Assembly (NCBI RefSeq): GCF_004337985.1
Contig: NC_043744.1
Location: forward strand, 3,737,560 to 3,801,559
Origin: Pyricularia pennisetigena
Taxonomy: Eukaryota > Ascomycota > Sordariomycetes > Magnaporthales > Pyriculariaceae
Reading direction: 5' to 3'
Length of the DNA stretch: 64,000 nucleotides
In this document: positions 41,765 to 54,710 of the stretch, piece by piece
Layout of the letters: each line of letters opens with the position of its first letter
Position numbering within the stretch: the first letter of the stretch is position 1
Notes under the pieces: model-generated
The model's database searches: none
Told to the model about the DNA's origin: nothing
Seen by the model: the letters and a program-made list of their open reading frames with translations, nothing else
Translations under genes and position numbers: made by a program

Positions 41765-44700
41765 TCAATCAAAAACATCAGAGGCGTACCGCACATTCCT
41801 CACGCCCTCATACCAAGCCTGCACCTCCTCGCTGCTACCCTCGTCCTTCGCAGCCGCAATCTTGAACATGGCCTCCTTGACACCTTCGGCGACCTCGCGG
41901 CTGCCGCAGACAAAGACCTTGGCCCCCTGGCTCCAGAGACTCTCGACATCGGCCCGATCCTTCAGCAGCCGGTCCTGGACATATCTGCACCCCTCGCTCT
42001 CCTCCGTCTTCCGGCTGTACGCCCGCCGCACCGACACCCGGCCCCTGGCCTGCCATTCCTCCAGCTCCTCGCGGTACAGGTCGTCGACGCCGGGTTCGCG
42101 GCAGCCAAAAAACAGCAGCAAGGGCGCGACCTTGCGCCCCGCCGCGGCCAGCGCGGCCCGCTCCTGCGCAAACGCGCGGAAGGGCGCCATGCCGGACCCG
42201 GCGCAGACGCAGACCACGGGCACCTCGGGCGGCGGCAGACGAAACGCGGCGTGCGACGGCCGCAGCGCCACGTGCAGGTGGTCGCCCTCGGCCAGGCCGG
42301 CCAGGTAGCTGCTGGCGACGCCGATGTGCGTCCTTGCGGGGTCGGCGAGCGACGGCGCAGAGAAGACCGAGTACGTCAGCGTCGCATGCTCGTCGTTCCA
42401 CAGCGGCGACGACGAGATGGAGTACTGCCGCACGCGCATCGGCGGCAGCAGCGCCAGGAACGTCCCGAACGACACCGCGCACGCTGGGAACCGCTCCAGC
42501 AGGTCCAGGATGCTGACGCGCTTGGCGCTGACTTCGGTCGGGTAGCACTCGCCCGCCAGGTCCAGGAGCGCCGACTTGACCTGCTCCGCGGCGGGGTCGG
42601 TGACGGCCTCGGCCAGCACGGTGATGCCGCGCTTGGTCGCCGGTTGCGTCAGCTCGACGTACGAGCTGAGGACTTCGCGCGCCGAGACGGGCGTCCCCGT
42701 TGGGAGCGTCGTGCGCCCGCCCGATCGGATGGTGACGTGTGCGTCCCAGGCCAGGCCAAATCGGCGCATCGCCCGCTCCACCGTCGGCTTCGGGTTCATC
42801 GGCAGCACGGCGAGGTAGTCGCCGGCCGAGTAGTGAGCGCGCCCGCCCGTCTTGGGCAGGCGGATCTCCATGTGGCGCTTCGGCGACGCGCCGGGAGCTG
42901 TCAGGTCATGCGCGGCAACGACCACGGCCTCGCCGACGTCCTGGCGCAGGTCCGCGGCGCGCGGGTGCGACACCTCGACGCTGAGCTGCGACAGCGCTGC
43001 TTTAAGGTCCGTCGTGGCCGCGTCCTGCTTCTTCTCCGCCTCGGTCTTGTACGTGTCGGCCAGGGCGGGCCACAGCGTCTCAAACTCCCAGGTCTCAAAG
43101 TCGACAAAAATGTCGCCCTGCGCGGCGTCCGACACTCCCAGGGGTGCCAGCCGGACCGCGCCGTGCTCGGCCAGCTTCTCGTCGACAAGCTTCGGTATGC
43201 GGTGAAAGGTCTTTGTCCAGTCGTGGTGGCCGCAGCCAAACACGGCGTAGCTCGTGTCGACGAGCTCCTCGGCTCCCTTGAGGTTCTCGAGCCATTCGAC
43301 GAAATGCTTGGCGTTGTCGGGCGGGAGGCCCTCGTATGATGCCGTGATGAGGACCACGGGGCCCTTGTTTCCGGCGGGCAGCTTCTGGTTGGCGGCATCA
43401 AGCACATCGACCGTCTCGGCCGTGAAGCCCTGGGCTGACGCGTCAGCGGCGAGCTTGTGGGCCAGAGACTCGCAGGTGCCGCTGTTGGAGCCGTAATAAA
43501 TGCTCATGGGAATGCCCCCGTCCTTCGGATCTGGGCTTGGTGCTCGTGTCGCCTTGCGCGGCGACGTTTTGTTGCTGACAGGTGCGACGCCCGAGATCGA
43601 GCGCTCAAGTTCCGTCGGTGACATGTTGTTTCGTAGAATCGCGCGCATGTAAAAGTTGCCAGGCTTCAGAGTCAGGTTCTCCTTGATGCTCAACTGATAC
43701 GCGGGGTCGTGCATGACAAAGTTGAAGTTTTGCAGCAGCATCGCGGTGATGAGAAGAGCCTCTTGCCAGGCGAAGGCGCGTCCGATGCATGCTCTCATGC
43801 CATTACCAAAGGGCTTCCAACAGTTGGGGAATTCGCGGTTCCGACGCTCAAAATGTTCATCAAGCATCCGCTCGGGCTTGAACTCCTCAGCATCGTCGCC
43901 GTATACCTTGGGGTCGCGGTGTGATTCCAAGAGCATGAGCAAAATCGGTTCTTCTTTGGCCACAGGGTATTTGCCCCCTACCACAGTATCCTCATGTGCC
44001 TCGACAACAAACATGGGGATGGTCGAATGCAGTCGGAGTGTTTCGCGGAGAACCTGCAACAAAAGTCATGTTAGTCGCCACAGTCCACGACCAACATAGT
44101 GCCATAACACGAGTGAGTTAACCATGAAAGGTAACTAACCGCCGTGATGTACGGCATCTTTGACAGATGCTCGACTGTTATCGGTTCCCGGCCACAGAGA
44201 TCGTCCACTTCCTGCTGAGCCTTGCGGTATGCGGTGGGGTTTTTGAGCAGGAGATGAAATGCAAACGCGAGCAGGCCGGACGTGGTCTCGTGGCCAGCGA
44301 TCAAGAATGTAATGAGGTTGTCGATAATGCTGCTATCACTCAGTTTCCCGCCCGTCTTGGGGTCTACCCCATCAATCATGGCCGAAAGAAGGTCTTTGCG
44401 TTCCGAAGGATTCTCCTTGCGTGCTTTCAGTACCTCGTCAGCGGTCCTCCTCAAGATTTTGCCATCCTCGTGCCATTTTTGGTCGATCGTCCGGTAGAAA
44501 ACATCCGGAAGCAGCCGGCGAGTTCTAGTTCCCGCTTCCTTCAGCCAGGAAGTCATGGCCTCAACGAACTCATGCATGCTGTCATGATAGAAGGAGTTGA
44601 AACGGTAACCCATTGAGCAGAGAGCGATAGTGTCGAGCGTCAGACGTGTAAAGTCGTCAGATACCATAATGGGTGTTGTTGACCCATGTCTTGCCCACTT

Positions 44701-45275
44701 GAGGACCATTTGGGAAGCTACATCATGCATCTCGTCAAACATTCCCTTGATTGCCATCGGCCCAAAAGCTGGCATAAGGATGCGATGTGCGATACCCCAG
44801 TTTGGTTCATCGTTATAAGCCTGCAGTCAAGCAATTCGACAAAATTAGACCGGAAGTCTACTTGTCAAGGAAGCCAGACACTCACCGTAAACAGACCGTC
44901 GTGAATAGCTTCCCGAAGCCCCTTGAGCGCTGCTCCAACCTTCTTCCTGAACCGCTTCTCGTCACAGAGCTCGTTGACTAGCTCATAGCTTGAAACAACT
45001 ATGGGCGATGGCTTGCCTGGAATCACAAAGCGGAAGATCTCCCCATATTTCCGGGTGATATGCTGAAGTGATTGTGCTGGTATCTCTGGGTCTAGGAGGG
45101 GGACTGAACCAAGAAACGGAATCGGGCCCTGGGCGTCAGGGATGGGCACTATGCCCTGGGACTTTTGGCTGTCTTCGGCAAGGAAAGGCATCGCAGCCTG
45201 CAAGTGTCTTCCCAAAACTGTCGACGAGAGAGACATCCCAAAAGACGCCCGATTTGGGGACTGAGTCGCTGCCAT
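41765..45275 (-). CDS. Self-sufficient P450-reductase fusion, CYP505 (P450foxy) type
   Basis: Bifunctional fatty-acid subterminal hydroxylase carrying its own NADPH-P450 reductase, homologous to Fusarium P450foxy and bacterial P450 BM3. Exons 45275-44886, 44820-44140, 44053-41765; 1119 aa, a normal length. The haem domain (to about 490) shows DGLFT|AYNDEPNWGIAHRILMPA, the I-helix FLIAGHETTSG, ITA|VLRETLRLHS (ExxR) and the haem loop FGNGMRACIGRAF with Cys about 446. A linker rich in S/P follows, then the FMN flavodoxin domain from about 540 (MSIYYGSNSGTCESLAHKL), the FAD/NADPH domains with RQYSISSSPL and CVCAGSGMAPFRAF, ending KVFVCGSREVAEGVKEAM. No membrane anchor, so it is soluble or peripheral. 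All motifs intact. Confidence 0.95.
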
Positions 45276-48200
45276 GTTTATAGAAACAAGAACAAGTCTC
45301 TATCTCATAGACCACTGAAACAATGAAGCCCCGCTTCAAGGATGCGAAGTGTTCTTGCAAAAATGCAAGCACTCGGGAAATACGCAACAAGCAATGAGTG
45401 GGCTGGTCAGCATCGACTTTGAAATGCGTAAGATCGGGATGATTCAGAAGTCGTTTTTGATCAAAGGCCCAAAATTCCGAGGATAAAACTGATACCAGGG
45501 GTTATACCGTATGGAGTCTATACGCAGATTAGCAGTGGAGTTTATATGTATCCAGCCGGACGGCTACTTGCCGAATTTAGTAAGAAGGATGATGCGTGCG
45601 TAAACCCGCCTACCACAGAGCGTATAAGAAAGCCCCGCGGGCCGCGAGTTTCGCTACCTCTGACATGACATGACCCACCAAAAAGGAAGCTACTGTAGAG
45701 CTGTCCACCGTTGATGACAGCAGGGATGATGATCCATGTCATCCTCGAACCACGCTGCCGGCAGTGGAGTGGACATCTAAATGTCGGATTCACTTTGGGA
45801 CTACCAAACTTTAATATATTTGTAGCAAGGAGACCACTATTTTGCCTCTCCAAAGACTTCTTTGTTTTCAGACAAGCAGCAATTCATAGTAGTTAAAGGG
45901 GCTACAGTGAATGAATAACCGAGATAGCAGTGATTATAAATGGGTAGGGCCGCCGTTGAGAAATGTTCGAGAAATCTTCTAGACCCACAACGCGGTTTCC
46001 AAGGAAGGGTCGCTTCGAAGATCCTAGGTCTCCCTCTGCCGCAATTGCAGATCATGAACGGCATTCAGGACAGCTGAAACCATCAAGACACAAGCACATG
46101 ACCCAATCGATATGTGGGCTAAATACATCGATTGCTTGCTCATTCAATGGTCGTACACAAAAATATAGCATAGGACAGATAGGAAAGTGATATTTTCAGC
46201 TCTTGGCATGCATTGTTGTTCTCTTGTCACCCAAACACGTCAAGCATTCAAAATGCCATTTTCAGCGTTGCTCGCCAACTAAATGAGGCTATACAAGCCG
46301 TTCAAACCCCCAAAAAGCCATCCCTGAACCCGCAACTTGCTTGGTTCGCCTAGTCATCGCAAGCTGACCGGCTATGGGCTAGGCTGAGGGCGCTGATTAA
46401 TAGTGCCGAAGTAAACCTGATCAGGCCTGTGTAACACTTCTAGGCACACCGACGAACAGATGCCAAAAGTAGACGGGAATGGGAAAATACCAGAACGATG
46501 GTATTTCGAAAAAGAGGTTGGGCCGGGAAAAGCCAACGGAACGTGTTGCTAGTATACCAATCCAGAGCTGAAGGTTCGAAAACAAAACAACAGCTCGGGA
46601 AGAGTTACTAAGCGTTGAATGACCCATATGATTCAAATACCAGATGCGATTTTGATGTCTCCCAACAAAGACGATCTGAGCCGCAGAAAAATCTAGAACT
46701 TTGGAACGGAGAACACTGAATCTTCGGGGATTATTAATGACGCGCGGGCAGAACTTCCGTTTGAGAGAATAGGGCTGACGGTCAGGTATTATATGTAGCA
46801 AACGCACGATACTCGCGGTTTTTGGCATCCCTGTGAGTGAAGAAAAGGCGGTGGGCAGCGGGGCGCATCAAGAGACTGTAGCCAGAAAAAAAAAAAATCA
46901 TTGCGTACTCCACCTTGAATACGAGAGGGAAAAGGAATAAAAACCTCAGACCTCGCCTTCTGTCGGTGAGTCTGGTTCTAGCAGCCATGCTGTCCAGGTC
47001 TCGTGAGATTAAAACGAGGCCAGAAAACAAGGCCAGAAGCGAATGACTGCCCGGTGGCTGATGTACGGAGCTCTGACTGCTTGCAAACCGGTCGACTGGA
47101 TTTCGAAAGCTTGATCAGGTATGTCCATGGTGTCGCCAAGGTTTGCTAGGCTAGAGCTGTTGAGAAGCATACAACGGTGACCATCGTTCGTTCGATGGTG
47201 TCAATCGACTGGGATGGACTCTTCCAGCAAACAAACTTCAGCTCCTGCCATTCTAAGGCAACGCGGAACCAGGTGTGCACCTAAGGTCGATTGAACTCCC
47301 CAAGCGACTTCTGAGTTCCTCGGGTGGATCTCATGATTCAAAAGACTTGTGGCTGGTTGATGAGGCTGGTGCAGCATTCGAGGCGATGCCCTGAAAGCTT
47401 CCACTCAGCGAGCGTACCAAACACGTGACTGGAAGCAGAACCCTTGTCAGCTGCCAAGTCCGGAATGCTGGTCCTACTTTTCCCCGTAGGGGTGGCATGA
47501 CTTACATAATCCCGAGCGCAAAGCCGGGGAAATGGAAATCTTGGTCAAGGAAAAAACCAGGGCAATGGTCAGTCAACCGAATGCATAACAGAAACGCAAG
47601 TATCCAATCAGCAGAGGATGATAAGGACTTGGACTACCAAAGTCTCGGCATCCACTCCCATTAAATAAAAGAGGGGTCTGGGTCTTCTTTTGGCGTCGTC
47701 AATGTGTCCTGGACCCCCGATCCGGGCACGCGACACGACAAGTGGTCAATTCCTAATGCATGGACTTGTGATAAAATCGAACCTGTCGGCGAAAATCGGA
47801 GGTCGTAGGATGTGACAGGGACATGGAAGGGCGTCCCGGAGGCATCCCGCTCTCTATCAGGACAATCATATGCGCCGCAAAACGGCAGGCATTCACAGCC
47901 GCGGGGTTTTTAGTGATTCTATTGACATGTTGTTTGTCCTGTGAATGGCTAACCAAAAAGCCTCCAGAGTCCCGATTTGCGCTTCCCCCACACCGAGGTT
48001 TGGAAAATATCGCTTTTGTGTTTCGACATATGCCGCCGCCACCCCTGAAACTTTCTCCAACCCAGTTTTGGGGACGTAATTGATGCTATTGTAGTACTGG
48101 CAACCAGATTACTATCTTTGCTTGAAAATGCCTCAGCCATCACTGGCTGGATTGGGGGGGTTTCTGTTTGCCTGTGATCGGCTAATACGTTCGCGTGGAG

Positions 48201-49432
48201 TTCGGGGAGGAGGCAATTGACGGCCTTCCAAGGCAATCCTCACACGCTTACTTTTTTTTGCGCACTTCATCAGCAAGCTTCCGCCTGAGCCACGCGGAGA
48301 AATAAAGGGGAGAGATCGGATGGGGGCCTGGCTGAATGCAGATAATAGGCCAATAGCACATGCACTATCAAAATTGGTTTTGTTGTGGTCTCAATTGAGC
48401 CGCTAACAGGGCCAGGTCAAGCAAGTAGCAGGTCGAACATTTACGGGTTTCGTAATAGTAACTAGAAAGTGTCTGAGGTGGCCAAATGAGATGCCAGGAA
48501 TAGATACTTTGGCCAAGTTAGTTGAGGTACCTTGACAGGTGCAGCCTGCCACATTCATCAAAAGTAGTACGACTAAGTTTGCGGGCATCCCGACAATTCA
48601 GGGTCGAGCGGTGAGGGCAAAACAGCGCAACAAATGAAGAGAAAAAGACACCCGTCTTCTTTGGATCGCCTAAATTAGGATTAGAACGGTACGAACAGTT
48701 TCGACGGGCTGAAGCAGTTGATGGCTTGGGTTTGATAAAAATTGTGTACACAAAAAATAAATAAAAAAAATAAAAGAAAAATAGAAAGGTAACAATCGTC
48801 AGTCCCCGCGGGGGCGTGTGAAAAAAAGAAACACGACAAATCAATTTGGTTCATACAAATTCAATCCATTCACGATACCCCAACCAAGCCTTTGGTCTTG
48901 CCCCGGTCCGATCTTCGCCGTGGTGTGTTGGGCCCTTCCACGGCAACCAGTCCGTCCTAATCAGCCGTGTCCAAGGATGCCTCCGCTGGTTCGAGCTGCT
49001 AACTTTTTGAGGGATCCAGCGCACGGGAGGGGTTGTGCTTTCTCGTACTTTGCGACGCCCTGCGGCCGCGCCCCCAAAGCCCACTTTAGATACGGGATGC
49101 GCAGAGCGCGCGCCTGGAACTGGGACCCGGGGAGTGTTGGGGCCACCCCCACCCACTACCGCCTGATCCCTCCAATTGGGCTTCGGCCACCCCACACAAA
49201 GGACTCTGCCTTCACCCAACGCAGCCGCAGATAAAAGCGTCATGGTCGTCCCTTATCTCTGACTCTTCTTCATGGTGATTCCTTTGTTCCAGTCTTCTCT
49301 TTTGCATATCTTCAGAGTCCGTCCTCTCATATCCGCCTACCATACTCCTTCATTCACTCGGCCAGAACCGAATCCATCCAAGATCTGCTCTCTGCATTCA
49401 TACCACACAAACCCACACACACAATATCCAAG
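45276..49432. other. Gene-free 4.2-kb divergent region, CYP505 / glutamine synthetase
   Basis: No ORF above 138 codons and none family-like in either direction. The part from about 48850 to 49250 is more GC-rich with overlapping short ORFs on both strands, consistent with the glutamine synthetase promoter and leader. A/T tracts are at 46887-46898 and 48753-48783. No tRNA or transposase-like sequence seen. Confidence 0.65.
49229..49258 (+). promoter_or_regulatory. Paired GATA motifs upstream of glutamine synthetase
   Basis: AGATAA at 49229-49234 (plus) and TTATCT at 49253-49258 (AGATAA on the minus strand) lie 18 bp apart, about 175-205 bp before the ATG. Nitrogen regulators AreA/NIT2 bind paired HGATAR sites, and glutamine synthetase is a known type of target. 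Function here is inference. Confidence 0.45.
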
Positions 49433-50911
49433 ATGGTCAGTGACAGCTACCCCAATGCTCTGCAGACCTTTTCTTGTTGTCACATGCAGCAAGTAATCGT
49501 TTGCCCCGCAAGATTTGCCATTGGGATTTGGCGGGGCGCAATTACTACTCGGAAGCCAACATGGCCACCAGTCAAATCGCGCCCCCACCACCCGTAAACA
49601 CAAAGCTGACAAAAATAATCTTTCCCAACAGGCGACAGCAAACGTCACATACGTCGAGAACCTTCAGAAGTACTTGAAGCTCGACCAGAGGGGAGCAGTC
49701 ATCGCAGAGTACGTCTGGATCGACAGCGAGGGCGGTGTCAGGTCAAAGTCGAGGGTAAGCCACAGCACTTCACCTTGCATTTAGCGTTTGCATCCAGCGC
49801 TTGGCCAATTGGAGCCAATTTCTATTTTTGAGTCAAGCCGAGCAAGTACGCTGACGTTGATTTCCCCTCACCGCAGACATTAGAATCAAAGAAGGACGGT
49901 TTCAAGCCCGAAGATCTCCCCACATGGAACTTTGATGGTTCATCGACCGGCCAGGCCCCCGGCGACAACTCCGATGTCTACCTGAAGGTATGGTTTCCTC
50001 AAAAAAAAAAAAAAAAAAAATTATTACAGTCAGATCAAGAATCTAGACTAACGTGCGTCGCCCACATGTAGCCCGTTGCCGTTTTCCCCGACCCCTTCCG
50101 CGGAGGCGAGAACATCCTCGTCCTCTCAGAATGCATCAACGCCGATGGCACCCCCAACAAGTTCAACCACCGCCACGAGTGCGCAAAGTTGATGGAGAAG
50201 CACGCCGAGCACCAGCCCTGGTTCGGTCTGGAGCAGGAGTACACTCTTCTCGACCTTAACGACCGCCCCTTCGGCTGGCCCCAGAACGGCTTCCCCGCCC
50301 CGCAAGGCCCATACTACTGCGGTGTCGGTGCCGGCAAGGTCGTCCAGCGTGATATCGTTGAGGCCCACTACAAGAGCTGTCTGTACGCCGGCGTCAAGAT
50401 CTCGGGTACCAACGCCGAGGTTATGCCCGCCCAGTGGGAGTTCCAGGTCGGCCCCTGCACCGGCATCGAGATGGGTGACCACCTCTGGATCGCCCGCTTC
50501 CTCCTGCACCGCGTTGCCGAGGAGTTTGGCGCCAAGGTTTCCTTCGACCCCAAGCCCATCCCCGGCGACTGGAACGGTGCCGGTCTTCACTCCAACTTCA
50601 GCACAAAGGAGATGCGTGTCGAGGGTGGTATGAAGCACATCGAGGCCGCCATCAAGAAGCTTGAGGGCCGCCACCAGGAGCACATTGCCGTCTACGGTGA
50701 GGGTAACGAGAAGAGGTTGACCGGCAGGCACGAGACCGGTGCCATCGACACCTTCAGCTACGGTGTCGCCAACCGTGGTGCGTCGATCCGTATTCCCAGG
50801 GAATGCGCCGCCAAGGGCTACGGCTACTTCGAGGACCGTCGCCCAGCATCCAACGCCGACCCTTACCAGATCACTGGTATCATCATGGAGACCTGCTTCG
50901 GCGAGGCATAG
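49433..50911 (+). CDS. glnA: Glutamine synthetase
   Basis: Cytosolic ATP-dependent ligation of ammonia to glutamate, the entry point of nitrogen assimilation. Exons 49433-49435, 49632-49754, 49877-49987, 50072-50911; 358 aa, the eukaryotic GSII length. The first coding exon is only the ATG: a donor GTCAGT follows at once, and CAACAG|GCGACAGCAAAC continues [18 protein letters not shown]. Later joins give [14 protein letters not shown] and [14 protein letters not shown]. Motifs: [65 protein letters not shown] (ATP/glutamate site), [16 protein letters not shown] and [14 protein letters not shown]. Intron 3 has an A-run (50000-50018). Codon bias is extreme, as expected for abundant expression. 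Paired GATA motifs lie upstream. Confidence 0.97.
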
Positions 50912-53900
50912 ATTACGACATGATACTGCAAAACCTTGGCTTGGCGAACCGGTGATCGGATGGGGTTTGAGTTGCTCTTATTTCTTTCCTCTTTTGGATT
51001 TTTGGGACGGCGTGGTAATGGGGCGGCTGGACGCACTGTTTTTGTTTATGAGCATACTTGTTTTTTACACTCTTGCCACTTTATTTCTTCGGCACAGGAG
51101 GCAGTATGCACTGTTTGCCTGTCGGGAAGGTTTCAGCCGCCACACACGAGACTGGTGTGCGCCTGCCTATTTCCCGAGCATGACTAGAATTTAGTCTCGA
51201 ATATGAGATGCTTCAAAGACTAAAAGCCGCTTTCTGTTGCACGTGCCATCGACAAGCAGGGTCTTCTTGGGCCTTTGTGGCTAAGAGACGGAAAATGGAC
51301 GATTTACTGCAGTTTGCCCGTTTGGCTGGTTTGTCCCGCATCTCGTTCGGCCTTCATCCCAACGTTTTTTTTCCCCAATGATGATGGGGATCGAATTCAG
51401 GGCCCCCTTTTCGTCCCTTTGTTGGTGATCCTCCAACCACGCATTAACCTGACAGCCAGTTGGAGTATGTGCTCCTTTCATCGTGTTGAGTGACGCGTTC
51501 TAGACTTTTCCAGTATCCCTTCCCTTTGTCGATGGCGCAAAAAAAAAACACCTCACCAACAATGAATCAGTCACGCGTCTATGCAAACTGCAGAAAAGCG
51601 CTTCTTTTCAAGTCGTGAATATATGTTCTCAAAAGCCTTTCTTTTTTTCTTTTTCTTTATTTTCTTTTTTTCTTCCCCAATGAGGCTGTGCCAAGTCTCA
51701 AAGTGCTCGTGACATCATCCCATATCGGTGGGCAACACAGCCCTTTTCGCAGCCACAGAAGACGGCGCACGAGCGACAAATCGCTTACGGGAGTCCCGGT
51801 CTTGGCATAACGTCTTGAACCAAAAAGAAATGTTTGTCCTCATGTACGCAGAAGCAACAAGACAAACTTGGGACGAGCAGAGAAGCGCCTCTCTCTCTGC
51901 ATAGCTGTGATGCCATCGACTGATTAGGACTTTTTTTTTGGGGGTCATCACTGCCCCCCCACCAAATTTAGGATACTGCACAGGCGAAAGACGTGCGTCC
52001 GCGTCTAGCAATCGGGACAAGGTTTGGGTTGCACAGCACAGCTTACATCAGCTCTTGTTGTTTTTATGCCTTGTTCTGGAACCCGACTTAAAAACAACGC
52101 CGGCGTGGTGAAAGGACTTTGATACGTCGTCGAACCGAACCGAAGAAAATCGATCCTGAAATCGCTGATGATGGCGGGGGTGCTTGTGGCTGCATTTGGC
52201 CCTATGTCCGTTCGTTTTCCTTTTTTTAATCACTTTCTCTTTTTTATCTCCCTGCTCTGTATTTCCGTTCGGTGCACTCCGTCAAGCCTTTAATGAGGGG
52301 CCGATGGCGCTAAAAGCTGCACATCCTCCCCCGATCAAGCAACAGTCGCGGCCAATCCGGGTCGCAGCCGTAAGCAGCCATCGTGCGCCACGGCTGGTCG
52401 CTTGAAGAACCTTTTTTCTTTTTCACTGTAAGCGAGCAGCGGGTCGTCGGCGAGTGCGGGTACGTCAAAACGGCAAGAAAAAAAAAAAAAGAAAAAAAAA
52501 AAAAAAAAGGTGAGCCATTTGGATCCTGGCGGCGATATTAGCGGCGAACAGCCATTCCAGCGGCCTAGACCAGAGACCAAAAAAACGAAGTTGGTGCAAA
52601 GTTGCGAATAGCCAATGGAGCGCGGGTGTGTTATCACTGCATCCGCCACTGCATCCGGAGCAATGGTTCGGGTTGAGCTGGGAACTTTTGGAGCCAATGG
52701 CGGAGCATGGTTTGTATCTGGATGGGAATATTTGATGTGAACCCCGCCAACAAGAGAGTAGATCGCAGAAAAGGCTTCAAGGGGGAGTCAGTCAGCTGTA
52801 TGTTGACTAGGTAAGTGCGTATTATCGTCTGGAATAGAGAGATCGGTGCATAACTCTCGCCAGAGATTTTCGGATGGGTGGCCTGAATCAGACTTGAACC
52901 ATGGCTTTTTTGCGACTCTATACCGTGAATCGGGTGACAAGGCCAACCTAGGCGAAGGCTGGAAGCCGAGTAATTGTGTACTGTGAACTGCAATGGATAT
53001 CAGAGCATATATGGCCGTTGCAAGATGTTGTTTTCGGTGTGACCGATGGATCTGATGCGCTCAATCGTCCCATGAGACAGCAAGATGCGCCGACTTGACA
53101 TGGCGACTCCTAACATAAGAGATTATGGAATTACCCCAATTTGCAAGCAAGTCTGGATATCAATGCAACCAAAGCCCACGAGAGTCCTTATTAGGTCGCG
53201 CACATAAGAAAGACGTCCGAAAAGCGGGGTTCAGGAAATGTACTGTATGATGCTAAGCATGTTTTTACTGCCGTCATTTGTCCTCAGTGGCTTCAAGATC
53301 GCACTCCAAGGCAATCAAACAAAAAGATCTTGGCTGCCTGCGGCTGCATGTGGTTTTTGTGCGGGATCGTGTCGCCTGGAAAGAAACGGGGTAGTCGGCT
53401 GAAAACCCCAACCGCTGGATGCGGCGAAACTTTTAACCAGCAGTTAACGGCGGAGGCTCTTTGTTTAAATAGGGTGGCATTGCTGCCCTGAGAACATAAA
53501 AGTAAAAGCAAGGGTTGCAGATGGAAACAGCTTGGCAGGGACAGGAGTGGATATGGGCAATGGGGAGTCATCTCGGCGGAATACCCGGATGGCAATGCGC
53601 AGTCCCATTTCCCTCGTGGCAGTCTGGTGCCCGACATGCACTTTGGCCGCGCATTGACAAGCTGGATATCACGCAAGCTTTAAGGGAGATGAGAATTTCA
53701 AGTGAGTTCGTCAAGGGTTCGGTCCAACAAAAGATGCGGATTCCCGGAAGCTATCCATGACGGAGTGTGAACGAGTGCCCAAAGGTCATGGAGGCTCACA
53801 GCACAGCGTAGATACCAACCAAGTCATGATCTTGTCTAGAAAGCGTCCTTTCTACCATTGTCATGGACGCTGTGAAAAATACTAGCGTCCTACAAGGGAT

Positions 53901-54328
53901 CGTCATGTTGGGAAATTGGGGTAGACAATGCAGACAGGAGGATTTAGGGTAGCATGAAAGTCCAAGGAGCCGCCGAGATGACAATCCAACTGCAGTTCCA
54001 AATTTGGCGACACCGGTTATTTACTGCACCGTTGGTGCAACTACAACTGTCATTTCCCCTTCTCCGCTTGAGATCAGCACCAGACCTCTTGTATAACTTT
54101 GGGTCGCAGAGGGGGAGAGCGAGAGTTTAGTTCCGCCGAAAGTGACGCATCGATGACTTTTCGCAGATCTGGACCGCCGGAAAAGGTGTACCGGAGGAGT
54201 TCGCAGATTGCAGCTCTCAAGTGGGTGTGGTTCGGTGGGTAGATTAACATTTCATCGGGAACAGGAAGTGGGTGAAGTGGATATGTAGCATCAAACTGTC
54301 GCTGATGGAACCATAAATGGTATGCGCT

Positions 54329-54329
<1 letters not shown>

Positions 54330-54386
<57 letters not shown>
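54330..54386. repeat. Uninterrupted T57 tract
   Basis: Fifty-seven consecutive T, the longest homopolymer in the window, with no adjacent ORF that suggests a retroposed copy. Confidence 0.97.
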
Positions 54387-54691
54387 CTTTTTCCTTCCCT
54401 AAATTGAGATGACGGGCTTGGCATGGTAGGGCTGGACTGGTCCATGGAGGTCTCGTCGTTGGGAGGTGAGCAATGGACTGATCCGGCATGGAGGCTGGTA
54501 GAATATCGGAAAGCAACGGACCTCACAACAGGTCAATAGACTGAGAAACAAATGAGTACATGGTTACCTCGGCTATACTACCATGGATAGGATAGGATAG
54601 GATAGACGTGGTAGCAGACAGGATACGAGGGTGCAAATTTTTTCACCGAGAAGGTTGTCAATGATCCCTGTGATTGAGGATTTATCAATCG

Positions 54692-54710
54692 TTATCAGAT
54701 CATCTGATTT
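54692..54710 (-). promoter_or_regulatory. Iron-GATA factor motif (ATCTGATAA) upstream of siderophore transporter
   Basis: TTATCAGAT at 54692-54700 is ATCTGATAA on the minus strand, a perfect match to the ATCWGATAA consensus of SreA/SRE/Urbs1/Sfu1-type repressors. ATCTGATTT follows on the plus strand at 54702-54710. The site is 652 bp before the transporter ATG. Repression under iron sufficiency is the expected effect. Confidence 0.6.
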
